Below the pieces are notes generated by a model. That model was not told where the DNA came from. It saw nothing but the letters and a program-made list of their open reading frames with translations, and made no database searches. The position numbers and the translations under genes are program-made. A stretch of DNA of 64,000 bases, taken from NCBI GenBank assembly GCA_002102555.1, contig MCFL01000055.1:101823-165822 (forward strand), read 5' to 3'. Positions 46,093-57,500 of the stretch are shown here, piece by piece. How positions within the stretch are numbered: the stretch's first letter is position 1; every line of letters begins with the position of its first letter. Source of the stretch: Catenaria anguillulae PL171. Taxonomy: Eukaryota; Blastocladiomycota; Blastocladiomycetes; Blastocladiales; Catenariaceae.

Positions 46093-49000
46093 ATGTCGTT
46101 TCAAGCAGACAAGACAATCGTGCTGCGGTCCATCCCGCTGCTGCCCGACGCCCTGCAATGGTGCCCAGGCGACACCCATCTGGTCGCCGTGACACACTCA
46201 CACCTACATCTGCTCTCCCCGTCGCCCTGTGCTTCCCACTTCACCATCGTCACGCTGCCACCGCCCATCCTGCTCGCCGCACCATCAAATTCAGATCCGG
46301 CTCACTCGCAGTCCCAATCCCAGGCAGAGTCGCGCACTCGCCCGCTCCTTCCCCGCGACACCAAGGCCGATTCGCTCGTACTGCCCGGCGACGTGCTCCC
46401 TTCGGCCTGGCGCCTCGCTCGATGGTCGCCGCGGTCTGCTTCGGGTCTCGGATCAATCCTCGCTGCCGTCGACTATGCCGGCCGCCTCGTCCTGTATGCT
46501 AAAGTACTTGCTCGCGCGGGCGCCGGGGCTGGTGCTGGCGCGGGTGGACCCTTGGGCGCTGGCGGATCAGACTCGTGGCGTCTCATCCAGGATTGGACGC
46601 CGCTCGTATCGCACCATCTGTACCTTGCTCGGCGGGTGCGTCGATCCGCCATGGAGCCAGCCGTCCGCGGGGTCAAGGTCACGCCCCGCGATGCCATGGT
46701 CGTCAGTATTGCGTGGCGGCCAAACTTGCTCAACCACAACGACGATGACAACAACAAGTACTACAAGAGCGATAATGACATGGCTGTGTTGGCCGTGGGC
46801 ACCATGGCCGGACATGTCAGCGTGTGGATTTGTGACATGCAAACGGGGCACGGTGAACCCGTCGCCATGTGGCATTTGGCATCGCTCAACGACACCGTCA
46901 ACAAGAATCAAACAGATGGAGACGATGGCAACGACGAAAAGGACGAAAGCGTCATGACGGATCAATCGTTCAACAAGCCATCCACTCTGCCTTGGGTCAC
47001 ACTTCTCTCTTGGTCGCCCAACGGCGATTATCTTGCTTATGCCTTGTCCAATGGCGAGTTTGGCGTTCTCCACACCACATTTTCTCCACCCGTCACGGTA
47101 CCCGAGCCTACGCCTGCACCTGCGTCAGAGTCTGACCCTGTCATGTCACCACCGCCGCCGACCTGGTCCATCACCGCTCTGCCGCAAGGCCGTCTCTTTG
47201 CCGCAAACGACCCATCCCAACACGATCCACGCACAGTCACTGCCATTGCCTGGTGCTCACCCACGCACGTGGCACTCGCAAAAGGCGCGGCCGCCATTGT
47301 GCTCTGGGATGTGACGGACCCGGCATCGATTGTCGAAACGCCGCTGGTTGCGCCCGATGGCGCCTCTTCATTTGTTTCCAATGTCAATGCACTCGTCCCG
47401 CTCGTGCCAGGGTATACGCAAGGCCTGCTGGGTGTCCAAGCATTCACCGTGGACGGCCATGTGTTTGTGGTCAGTGTCACGGGCGAGGTCCGGCGCGATT
47501 TGGCTTGGTTGGCACGCCGCGGGTTTTTGGGAAAGCATGGCATCGAGCTGCCCGAGGATTGGAGATTGGGCGGTGGTGGCGGTGGTCGCGCAGCCGGTGC
47601 AAGGGGCCAAGAGGACGCCGCCGATGACGAGAATGAGTATGAAAACGACCAAGATGGCAAAGAGGATGGCGATGACGGCGAGGGTGAAGGTGAGGGCGAC
47701 GGTGGGGATCTTAAAGTGCCTGGATTGGACAACAAGATGGTTCGCTACCATGGCGCGGCCACCAGCAAGAATGGCGTTGTGACGGCTGTCTTGTATACGT
47801 GCGTCTCTTTCTATCAATCTCGTCCCAGATCTCGTCCCTCCCGTGCATGCGTTTTCTCACTTTTTCTCTGGTCTTGATGCAGGATTTTCCCAACAAATGA
47901 ACTCATTTACCGCACCGAACGCTTCACCAACACATACCTTGATCTCTTTCTTACGCCCGTGATCCCAGTGTCGTCCGATCCGCTTTCGCCACTCATGACC
48001 CGCCTCGAATCCGCACTCTCCACCTCGGCGCTCACCATTGGCACGCGTGCCTTGCTCTGGGACGTGGTGTACGTGACCAACTTGCACCCGGAATGGAAGC
48101 CCATTGTCCTCGACGCCATGCACACATGGCTGGCCGCGTCATCCGCATCCATTGGCGGCGACACACGGATCCAGCGCCGATTAGAGCAGTGGATGCTCAT
48201 GCTTCACGCATCGGCCACCTCAAATCCAAAGACTGCGCCGACGAATTCTGCAAACACGGTGAGGAATTTGGCCGTTGGGCTGCTCGTGTCGTATTGGCTT
48301 ACGACGCTCGGGCACGGCCAGCAGCCCGCGTTGGTCGTGTTGCGCGTGTGTGCGCTCGTTCGGGCACTTTTGCGGCCACCGCTTTTGGACGCGGCTTGCG
48401 CCGCCGGACTGGCAGATTTGGCCACGGTTTGTGCACAAGGGTTGGGTGACGAGGCAGACGACAAGGTCCGCGCGTGGTGCCGTTGGTTGCTTTCTTTGGC
48501 GGAAAAGCTGCGCGCTAATGGCTCGAGCGCCATGACCGACAAAGACGCCATTGAAGCCTCGACCGAGCTCGTTCTTGTTGATCCGTGCCCAGTGTGTGGT
48601 GAAACGGCAGACGTGCTCGTAGATCCAGAATCTGTGGGCCTGATTTCTTTGTGCAAGAACAAGCATCGCATGAGTATGGTTCATTCACAATCATTCGTGA
48701 CCAGTGATACTGCGTCTAACGTTGCATGCGTCGATTCTTTTTTCCAGCCCGTTGCTGCCTGACGCTGGCCATTCTTGCCACTCCAAAGTGCCGCGCGTGC
48801 ACCGGATGCACGAAAACCAAAGCTGCTCCTGCTGCCGCCGTCGAATCAGCCGACAACACATGCCCAATGTGCGGCGACCGCCTGCTGTGGTCTGGCCGCG
48901 TCCCACTTGCACTGCCGCCCTTGCCCATCCCTACGCTCGCCAACCCACTTGCCATGGGCGAGTCGGACTCGGACGCTGACGCTGCGGCAAAAACACCGGC

Positions 49001-49982
49001 GAAACGCGGCCGCAAACCAAAGTCGCTTGGCGGATCCGCATCGGGCACGTCGTCGCCCGTGCCACGGCCCGCAGACGCATCCGATGATGACAAGGGCGAC
49101 GACGGCCGTGGAACGCCAGCATCCGCCAAGGCCCACCGGAGCGCGGCAAAGCCAAAGGTCTTGACCGAGCCGCTCGACATGGACAAGATTAGCCGCGCGC
49201 TCGAGGCTGAACGCGCGAAAAAGGGTAAGCGCAGGGCCACGGTTGGGATTCCGTTGGACGGGGACGAGGCCGAGGGCGCAGCCGCGGGTGATGGGTCGGT
49301 CAAGAAGCGTAGGGGACGGCCACCCAAGAACAAGAAAAAGGACAAGCAGGATGCGGGTGAGGCCGATGCCGACGCTGAGGGTGAGGGTGAGGGTGAGGGT
49401 GAGCAAGAGGAAAATGGCCCGTCAGAATCTGTTACTGCGACGCCAACGCCAACGCCCAAGCGCCGCGGTCGTCCGCCAAAGAATCTGGCGGCAGCGGCGC
49501 CTGCCACTACGATTGCGCCTGACACAGAGGGAGTCGTGGCGGGAACGGAACCCAAACGCCGTGGTCGCCAACCAAAGACGCCGGCAACGCCTGTGCCGAC
49601 GGAGCCCAAGCGCCGCGGGCGGCCGTCCAAGGCAAAGACACCCACCACGGGCGCTGCAGCAACAGTCGATGCACAAACCTTGGTCGACGAGTCGGCCAAG
49701 GATCAAGCGCAGCAACCGCAGATCAACCCAACGTCGGCGGCCGTCGCATTGATGGCGCTCGCGACGAGTGCGGGGAGCGGCGAGCAGCAGGCAGGTATCG
49801 CACCGCCAGAGACACCAAGTGCCCGGGGTGGTCGTGGGCGCGGTCGAGGTGCACCCGCATCGTCTTCGTTGACTGCGTCGACAGCACGTGTAGCAGAGTC
49901 GGGTGCAGCAGGAGACGGCAGGTCAGAGTCGATTGAGCAGGGCAAAGATGCCGATGGTGATGTTGTGATGGATGACAGTTGA
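46093..49982 (+). CDS. TFIIIC subunit (GTF3C4/TFIIIC90-like) with C-terminal AT-hooks
   Basis: Exons 46093-47798, 47883-48673 and 48748-49982 join in phase to 3,732 nt (1,243 residues). The N-terminal half is a WD40-like propeller (LQWCPGDTHLVAVTHSHLHL, LLSWSPNGDYLAYALSNGEF, ITAIAW-type repeats). A TFIIIC zinc-finger module follows around residue 805: CPVCGE, then C...H, then RCCLTLAILATPKCRACTGC and CPMCGD. Intron 2 falls inside this module, and splicing is needed to restore RCCLT. TFIIIC recruits TFIIIB to tRNA promoters. The last third is unusual: basic and Ala/Pro-rich, with several AT-hook cores (KRGRKPKS, RRGRPPKN twice, RRGRQPK, RRGRPSK) and an RGGRGRGRG motif. Confidence 0.85.
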
Positions 49983-50375
49983 ACAGCTTCAAAGTGTTGC
50001 TGACTCGTCAAGGTATCTATATGTTTAATTTCTCAAGTTCTATTTCGTAAGATGTCCTTAACCTCCTCCGCCCTGATGACGGCGACTGATCCATGTTTCC
50101 AGTGGATACACATCTTTCATTATCGATCGGGTTGGCAGACGGAAACTAGTCATTACGAGGGAGGCATGGAGGGAGAAAGAGAAGGGGGGGGGGGGGGATA
50201 GATAAAGGACCCGAATGATTCATGCGGTACGGCAGATAAAGGAAGGAAACAGGCAGACAAGACGGAGGTGATGTGGGTGGTTGAACAAGGCAAACAAACG
50301 AACAAACGACAAACAAGCAAAAACAACGAAAACGAAACAGAAAGAGAAGAGCAGGTTGAATCGATCAAATGACAC
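49983..50375. other. Convergent intergenic region between the TFIIIC gene and SAR1
   Basis: About 0.4 kb between two stop codons. It holds a G-run of about thirteen bases near 50,187-50,199 and purine-rich plus-strand sequence, consistent with 3' untranslated sequence of SAR1 on the minus strand. Confidence 0.45.
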
Positions 50376-51047
50376 TTAGATGTACTGCGACATCCACCTG
50401 AACCCATCACCGTAGCCTTGCTTGAGCACGATCGAGCACATAAAGACCTCAATAGGCCGGGTTCCCTGCGCAAGAGCAACCTTGCCCTTGCCCGTGGTTT
50501 GGTTCAAGCCCAGGTAGTAGCGGAGCTGCTCCTCGGACACGGCACCGGCCATGTCGATCTTGTTGCCGAGCACGAGGAAGGGCACGTTTTGGAGGGGCTC
50601 AAGGGCAAGGAGGCCGTCGAGTTCTTGCTTGGCCTCGGCAAAGCGGCCCGGGTCGGCGCAGTCGACAATGAAGACAATGGCGTCGACCTCGGGGAAGTAA
50701 TCCTTCCAGATACGGCGTGCTTGCAAGTGGCCGCCAAGATCAAACGTGGTGAAGCGGATGTTGCCAATGGCGAGTTCTTCCTTGGCTGTGAAATGAATTG
50801 AGATTGGCCGAATGAGATGGGATGAGTGAGCAAACCGAACAGCGAGATGGGCATGGAGATGAGGGCGGTGAAAGAGACTCGTACTGGGATGGAGGGTGGG
50901 CTGCAAGGTGGCCAAGCGGTCATTCTTGAGCATGTGCAACAAGGTGGTCTTGCCAGCATTGTCGAGACCCAAAAACAAAATCTTTGCATTCTTGTTGACG
51001 AGGCCGAGTGCAGAGAGCACGTCCCAGAACCAGTTGACGATGAACAT
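50376..51047 (-). CDS. SAR1: Small GTPase Sar1 (COPII coat initiation)
   Basis: Exons 50885-51047 and 50376-50785 are joined across a 99-nt intron to give 190 residues, the normal Sar1 length. The amphipathic N-terminal helix [16 protein letters not shown] inserts into the ER membrane. The P-loop is GLDNAGKTT (residues 27-35), switch II is [10 protein letters not shown], the base-recognition motif is GNKIDM, and the end is GFRWMSQYI. Sar1-GTP recruits Sec23/24 at ER exit sites. The frame is open to 51191 upstream, but this methionine begins the conserved helix. The left end of the 8.2-kb transposon lies about 0.9 kb upstream of the start. Confidence 0.97.
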   Translation of the reverse strand: MFIVNWFWDVLSALGLVNKNAKILFLGLDNAGKTTLLHMLKNDRLATLQPTLHPSTSLFHRPHLHAHLAVRFAHSSHLIRPISIHFTAKEELAIGNIRFTTFDLGGHLQARRIWKDYFPEVDAIVFIVDCADPGRFAEAKQELDGLLALEPLQNVPFLVLGNKIDMAGAVSEEQLRYYLGLNQTTGKGKVALAQGTRPIEVFMCSIVLKQGYGDGFRWMSQYI

Positions 51048-51943
51048 GGTGTTATTGTTGTTGTTGTGGGCGAGTGAAAACGGAAGCGAGGAGCGAGTCA
51101 AGGACGATGACTTGAGCAGGTGAGAGCGTGGTGAAGAAATCACAGGAAACACAACCAGGAAATGCGCTATACACACGCAGGCAAAACGCACACACGTCAG
51201 CCAAACATTCAGTCAAACAATCAATGGGCGTGTCAACATGAGTGTCCTGATCCATCCAGCCGCCGATGAGCTCCCACTGCCGACCGCCGCCAATCGCCCC
51301 CACTGTCTCTTGTTGCTGTACCCCGCGAAGGAATGGTTTAGGGGCAGTCAAGCGACACGTGAGCCAGCCAGATCGGGCATAGATTGACACGATGGTTAGG
51401 TCGCTGGGGATCTGGGTCCAGCGGGGTGAGAGTTTTGCAGCATCATGGAGCGGTGCTCGGTATTGCATTGTGCTGGATTTCCAGCATGGCAGAGGGATGC
51501 TCGTCGGTGAGTGTTGGAGGGCGCCGGCGTGGGCGGGCGTTGGTGGGCGCGTGGCAAGATGACATGACATCAGCGGATGGGTGGCGATCCAGCACGCAGA
51601 CAATAGCAGCCAAGTGGCGGCTGTGCCCGGAATGGAGGAACGGGATGGAATGGGACGGATTGGACGGAGCGGACAGAGTGGATGGAATGAATGCATTGAG
51701 CAGAGTGCACATACATCTTGGTGGAGTATTTATTGATACTTGCCTTGGCGTTCGAATCGATTTCAATATATTTCGCAGATTATCATTTCAGTGTGATGTG
51801 TTGATGTGCCGCCAGTTGCAGAGTGAAAAATCTGCGACTGGTGAAAATGGTGGCGCAACGCCATTGGTTGATCTTTTGGGCGAGCCAGGTAAGGCAATCG
51901 ACGGCCCTGATTCCTCGTCCATGTCGATCACTTTGGATCACTC
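51048..51943. other. Upstream region of SAR1 up to the transposon boundary
   Basis: This 0.9-kb stretch carries overlapping open frames on both strands but no domain or splice pattern I can support. It contains the SAR1 promoter and ends at the transposon terminus. Confidence 0.45.
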
Positions 51944-51999
51944 CACGCCCAAAAGTGCAGCCCCGAGATCGACGGGGTTGGGTGAGGTCCGTCGATGAC
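51944..51999 (+). repeat. Left terminal inverted repeat of the 8.2-kb transposon
   Basis: 56 bp identical to the reverse complement of 60050-60105; similarity stops abruptly on both sides. The adjoining 52,000-52,160 region has several ACCCGTC/GACGGGT or ACCGG subterminal motifs. Confidence 0.9.
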
Positions 52000-52386
52000 T
52001 GGTGACGACCACGAGTCAATCACCCGTTTCGCCATTTCCCCCGTCAGTGACGGGTCAGGCATGCAACCCGTCAACACCGGGTCGCCAGCAACCGGTCGTT
52101 GGCCAATGCATACAACCCGTCAATTACTCGCCAGCGACGGAAATGTAACCCGGTCCTCCCCTATTCCATGCCCCGATCCAGCCCGGCATTCGCACGACAT
52201 TCGCACGGCATTCGCCCGCTATCGCTCTCCAGGCGCCAGGTCAAATCATGATCACAGGCACCAGTCTATATTGCCATAATACACCCGTTCCCGGCACACA
52301 AAACCATGCACGCAAACCCAATCCATTTCCCTAAACCGCCCCCGCCCCCCGCCCCAGCCTCATTGCCCGCTGCCGCCACAATCCAC

Positions 52387-54184
52387 TCACTGCCCTCCAA
52401 CGCTCCCCACCCCGGATGATGACGGCCCACCCGGCCCGGCCAATTGCCTCCTCGCCGCCGACGGCCTCCACAAGCCCAAATTCGGACGCGACGCCGGTGT
52501 CGGTGTATCCGGGGCTGCCGCGGATCCACCCACGGCCATGGTGCCACCACCTCCAATCACGCCCGCCATGCCCGTGCTCACCGAAACACTTGCCGCCGCT
52601 TCGCCACCCAAGTCTGCCTCACCCGGCCCAATACCCGTGCTTGCACCCGAGCTGGCGGCGCCACCCGCTGAACGAGGCGTCGCCGGCTCTGACATGTACA
52701 ACGACACATCCGCCTGCACAATCGCCTCGTCAGTCAACCCGCGCTTCTCACACCACTCCACAAATTTCGCGTATGCGTCCCAATACATCTCCGAGGTCTT
52801 CTGCAACGTCGTGATGACGCGAAGCAGCCCCTCGGCCGCCTCAACGTCGGGGCAAACAAAGCGGGTGTCTGTCGCCTTGGCGACCAGTTCTTCGGCCGTC
52901 AACGGCTCACCTTGGAGGCCATCGCCGTCGGCAGCCACGGTCACCTTGCGCTTCTTGTTGCCGCGGGCGGACGGCACACCGGTCGCATTGACGCCGCAGT
53001 GCGCGGGCAAGTCGCGGAACATGCGCTACACGCACAGTCAAGGTCGCAGTGCCAGAGCAGGTCAGCTGGGCGTGGATTCAGGAATGCAGTGCGGCACATG
53101 CGTACCAACTTGGCATAACGCGCTTGAAGCGCCTTGCCGTCGTTCCATTTACGCGACCTGATGGTGGACCCAGAAACTTGTTTGGCCCACTGAAATAGTG
53201 GTGCCGAAGCAAGTTTTTGGGCCTTTCTCGGGTCCGAATCGCAACCTATTACGGAGTAAAGACGGTGGTAAGCAAAGCAGTTGGGTGAGTAAAGAGTGGA
53301 GGGACGGTAGCCATAGATTGGGATGGGTTGGAGGTGCCAAGGTGTGGAGAGGTGTCCAAGCGAGGGCGATCATGTGCGTAAGCAGAAGGGATCGTCGCAA
53401 GGAATGAACATACTCATGAGCCGGCCCTTGACATGCTTGCGGCAGTGGCCCATTGCATCACGGGCAATTGAGCAAAACTCACCCGCAAGCTCCTCGTTGT
53501 CCAGGCCGTCAACATACCGCTTCAGTCGGGGCTCAACCGTCGCGATATCCGACTCAGCGAAGTACTCCTATGCATGGCACAACCAAATGTCAGTATCGAT
53601 CCGCATGAATGAGAAGACTTGTACCGACGATGAGAGTATGGTTGTGGGTCACTGCGACCACGGGGCACTTTGGATCCGTGTAAAAAAGCCTCTGGACCTC
53701 TTGAGTCAAGGCCTTGCCCATTTCTTTGGGCAACTTTTGCTGTGGGAGCCAATACGAAATATCGTCGATCTCCTTCTTGATGACGGCAATGTTGTGGGTG
53801 ACCTCGTCATGCTTGGCGTTGGTTGCGGCGCACTTCGATGAGAGGTTTTCTTGGCCTTGCTTGATCTCCTTGACCTGGGCCTCAAGCAAGTCAAGCTTGT
53901 CCATTGCGTAGGTGGCAAATGCGCGAAAGGACTGCGGAATGGAGAGGACGCTGATGTTGGAACCTTGACGCAATTTGGAACCCCAACGGCGGATAGGCAA
54001 GTCGAGGGAACAGAGCAACACATACCCTATGGATTTGGAAAAGCTGCTCGTTGCCTGTCATCTCCTGCCACTGCTCCCACTCGTCTTGCTCGGATTCGGC
54101 CATCGTCAAGTCGGTTGTCAAAGGCGGCACGCCGTCATGGTCAGCGCCGTGATGAAGGTTGTTGGTCAGTTCATGCGGCGACAT
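52387..54184 (-). CDS. Transposon-encoded partner protein, unrecognised family
   Basis: A five-exon model keeps phase throughout: 54026-54184, 53629-53931, 53414-53567, 53106-53245 and 52387-53025, totalling 1,395 nt (464 residues). Introns range from 61 to 168 nt; the weakest junction is the GTCGGT donor after exon 2. The start MSPHELTNNLHHG leads to an acidic segment, a coiled coil (MDKLDLLEAQVKEIKQGQEN to VIKKEIDDISYWLPQ), then a globular part (EVQRLFYTDPKCPVVAV, EPRLKRYVDGLDNEELAG, FCSIARDAMGHCRKHVKGR, QWAKQVSGSTIRSRKW). A GNKKRKV nuclear-localisation-like motif, a helical block (TLQKTSEMYWDAYAKFVEW) and a Gly/Ala/Pro-rich tail follow. Its position inside the repeats and its divergence from the transposase suggest a DNA-binding accessory role such as recognising subterminal repeats. 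No homologue is known to me. Confidence 0.6.
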
Positions 54185-54592
54185 GATCGATGGTGGTGCT
54201 TGTGAAAGAAGGAGTGTGGCAGCGATGCTGGTGGTGTCCAAGGTTGAGGATGGAAAAGCGTTGCTTGCCGTGGGGGAGAGGGTTGGTCGCGGGGTTGTTG
54301 TGGGCTTTTGAGGGTCGTCCAAGTGTACGCCCACAACGGCACAGTGATGGCACGCTGCGGCCGTGGGCGCTTGCGGCGGTTGCACCAAATGGAGACACTT
54401 GACTCATCCGTGATTCTCATTGGGTGAGACGCGTCAAGTCGTAACAACCGCCACTGTCGCTGCGAACATGAAACCACTCGCAAGTCATTTGTCATAGCAA
54501 TCATCCACCCCTTTGCCCGCCTGCGAGGAATCCGCGCCAGCACGTTCTCTCTGCCTCAGTAAGTATCATACCACCAGCAATGCCAACCGACT

Positions 54593-57500
54593 ATGGAAAA
54601 ACAATACCTTTGCCCGTTTTGCGCAAACGCCTTTACTGCAAGTGAATGGGTAGCCCACGACCTTCGCATATCGCGGTGTGACGGGTGGAAGAAGCGAGGA
54701 GGGCAGGTACACGACGACTGGGAGCTTAAGGTAGCCAAGCGTCGGCGGCTCCAAGAACTGGCCGAGACCGAATTGGCTGCTACAACGCTTACCAACAGCG
54801 CCAGCATTGACGACTCTAGTACTGGTACCGAGTCTGGATACGATTCAGACACATCGTCCAGCTCCGAGGACCAGGACCAATTGTCTGCCCTTGCTTCCAT
54901 GCCCAACCTCGAGGCAGCCTTCTCTGCTTCGCCCAGTTCGCCGCATTCGTTCACTGGCGACGACGTCATGGATGTCGACGACCCGCACCTTCTGACTCTG
55001 GGGCATGATGACGTGCAAGACGGCTCTCGTTCCAACCAAGGCAGTGACTCGCCCAGCGACGCATCGGATCATGAACCCCCCTCTTACTCATACTCCTTTG
55101 CCCCTATGTTTCGCAATCCGCTTCTTGCGTCGTCGAAACTTCCAGCAGGCGCAGCCGAGCGTGGCGAAGACCGAGCATCAACAGTCGCGCCACCGGCAGG
55201 CTCTACTGCTGTGCCTTTCCTCGATTCAGACCAGTCAGAACCCGAAATCGATGCGGCAGACACGCGCCAATCCGGCCAATTCAAACAGCCCGTTTGATCC
55301 CGCCACAACCGATGACGAATGCTGTGATTCACGCATTATCCATCACCTTCGACCGCACCCTGGAGACGGCAGCGGCAGTTCAAGCAGTGAATCCGATGGG
55401 AATGGTGGTCGGCGACGCCGGCGTCGACGCCGGCGTCATGGTCGCAGACGAGGAGAGCACCGGGGCTCCAGCGGGAGTGGAAGCAGCTCATCAACCGAAT
55501 CGGATCAAGAACCATTTGAAGAGCCACGATTGCCGCCACTTCAGGGCGCAATCCGTAACCCAGGACCGCCAATGCCACAACCTGGTGGCGGCGGTGGTGG
55601 CGGTGGTGGTGGCGGTGGTGGCGGCGGTGGTGGCGGTGGTGGCGGCGGTGGTGGCGGCGGTGGTGGTGGTGGTGGTGGTGGTGGCGGCGGTGGTGGCGGT
55701 GCTCTTCCAGGCTGGGCACGGCAAAATGGCCCATGTCGGCCGTACGCCAACATCAAGGTAGCAGCAATTGATTGGTTCTTTCGGAACGGCAAGCACCACA
55801 TTGTACGACTCGGCCTCATTTTCTGTTCATTTCGCATGCGCTCATTGTTGCTTGCCGCTCGATTTTTGTAGTCAGAGGAGCTGATGAAGGCTCTCTATGC
55901 ACTGTTTCTTGTACTCGAAGTGGAAGACTTGCCGCCAGTCTCACACTTTTTGAATCGCAAGCTTTTCCCTGACCCAAACTTCGTCCGAATTTTTCAAGTA
56001 CGTCGTCTTGCCCAACTCAACCCGCTCAGACGCTGCTGACGACCGTTCGCACTAGACTGCACATCTGGACGCAGCATCTGGCGCCATCAATGTCCTTCAC
56101 ACGCACCGTATTCGCGATCTCATTGCGCTCAACTTTGCCAACCCATTGTTCGCCAAGAAACTCATTCGATACCCACGCCGCTGCGCTGACAATCGCCTGC
56201 GACACATCATGGACGGCAAGCGTGTCCGTGGCGATTTCCATTTCGCGACGCCAATGGTGGTTGTTCCCACTGACGCGCCGTTCAATGTCTATGTTTTTGA
56301 TGTCGTTACAACGTCCCGCGACGATGCGCCCTATGCTAAAGTCTCTGCCTTCGAGCAAGATGAGGATGGCACCCTCTTTGCGTTTATTCAACCCCTCATG
56401 CGTGACATTGCGCACGTGCCTGTTGGTGCGGCCATACCTCTTTCACTCATCGCAGGTCAAGACAAGCTCCGTATCCCAATCACAACATTCACAGCTCGCC
56501 TCAACAACAATGCATTCACTCTGTGTGCACGTCACCCGCAGACGCGCAACGTTCTTCACGCTGCCAATATCCCTGCAGACACCCGGGAATTCATTGCCTC
56601 GGTTGATCAGATTCGCACGTACGTCATCGAGCAGACGGGCGAGGAATGCAAGTTGCCTCATTCCCGATTGGAGCATATGGGGATGATCATGGCAGTCAGT
56701 CAAAGTCGCAGAACAAGAATCACAAGTGGGAACTTGGCTTTCGTACGTTTCGTTTCATTACTTCATTAACTGGGGATGGTAAATAAACATGTACTGTGTA
56801 TTGACTTTGCCCTTTCTCTGTGCCAGCTTCTCTCGAGTACGAGTACCAGCCCCTCTTCTCTCAATTCCTCAGCTCGTCCCGGGCCGTTGATGGTGTTGTC
56901 ATGGGCCACGTTGCTGTCGACCAGATCTTTGAAGAGGTTCGCAACGGACTCGTTGTGTGGGATGCACATCTTCGCAAGCGTATCTTCGTCTTTTCGTCGT
57001 TGCTTCTCCTGAAAGCAGACAATCCGATGCATGCCGCATGCTGTGGTGGTCAGGCTGGAAACGGGGCAGTAAACTTGTGCCGAGTGTGCTATGTATGCTT
57101 CTCCATTTTTGCTTTCTTGTCCCCAATGTGGTGCTCAAGCTCAACCCGCATGCTATCTGTCTTCCTAGGCTACGAGCGAGACAGCCAATCGAATTGCCGC
57201 TTTGCGAACAATTGAGCAAACTCTTGCCACGCGGCCTGCCGCCGTGGACTCTCCGTTCTTTTCTTTCCCACCTGCCGAGTTTGACCCACACAGGTATGCG
57301 TCTCTTGTCCACCCTGCTTGGCGAGCGTGACATTGATTTGCTTCTTTGCCCACCATTTGCACTGCTGAACCTATGCAGGTCAATGCCACTCGAGACCCTT
57401 CACACCGTCCTCCTCGGAACCGTCAAGTATGCAGCCAATCTTGTCCTAGGCATTTTGCGCGATCCTGAATTTGCGTTTCTCTGGCAATACCTTCTCGCCC

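Noticed and set aside
46480-46757. Minus-strand frames overlapping the TFIIIC gene
   Set aside because: These are shadows of the GC-rich coding sequence; the plus-strand protein has propeller and zinc-finger motifs.
55336-55837. Minus-strand frames with poly-His or poly-Pro opposite the glycine tract
   Set aside because: They are the antisense reading of the GGT/GGC repeat and have no other protein-like features.
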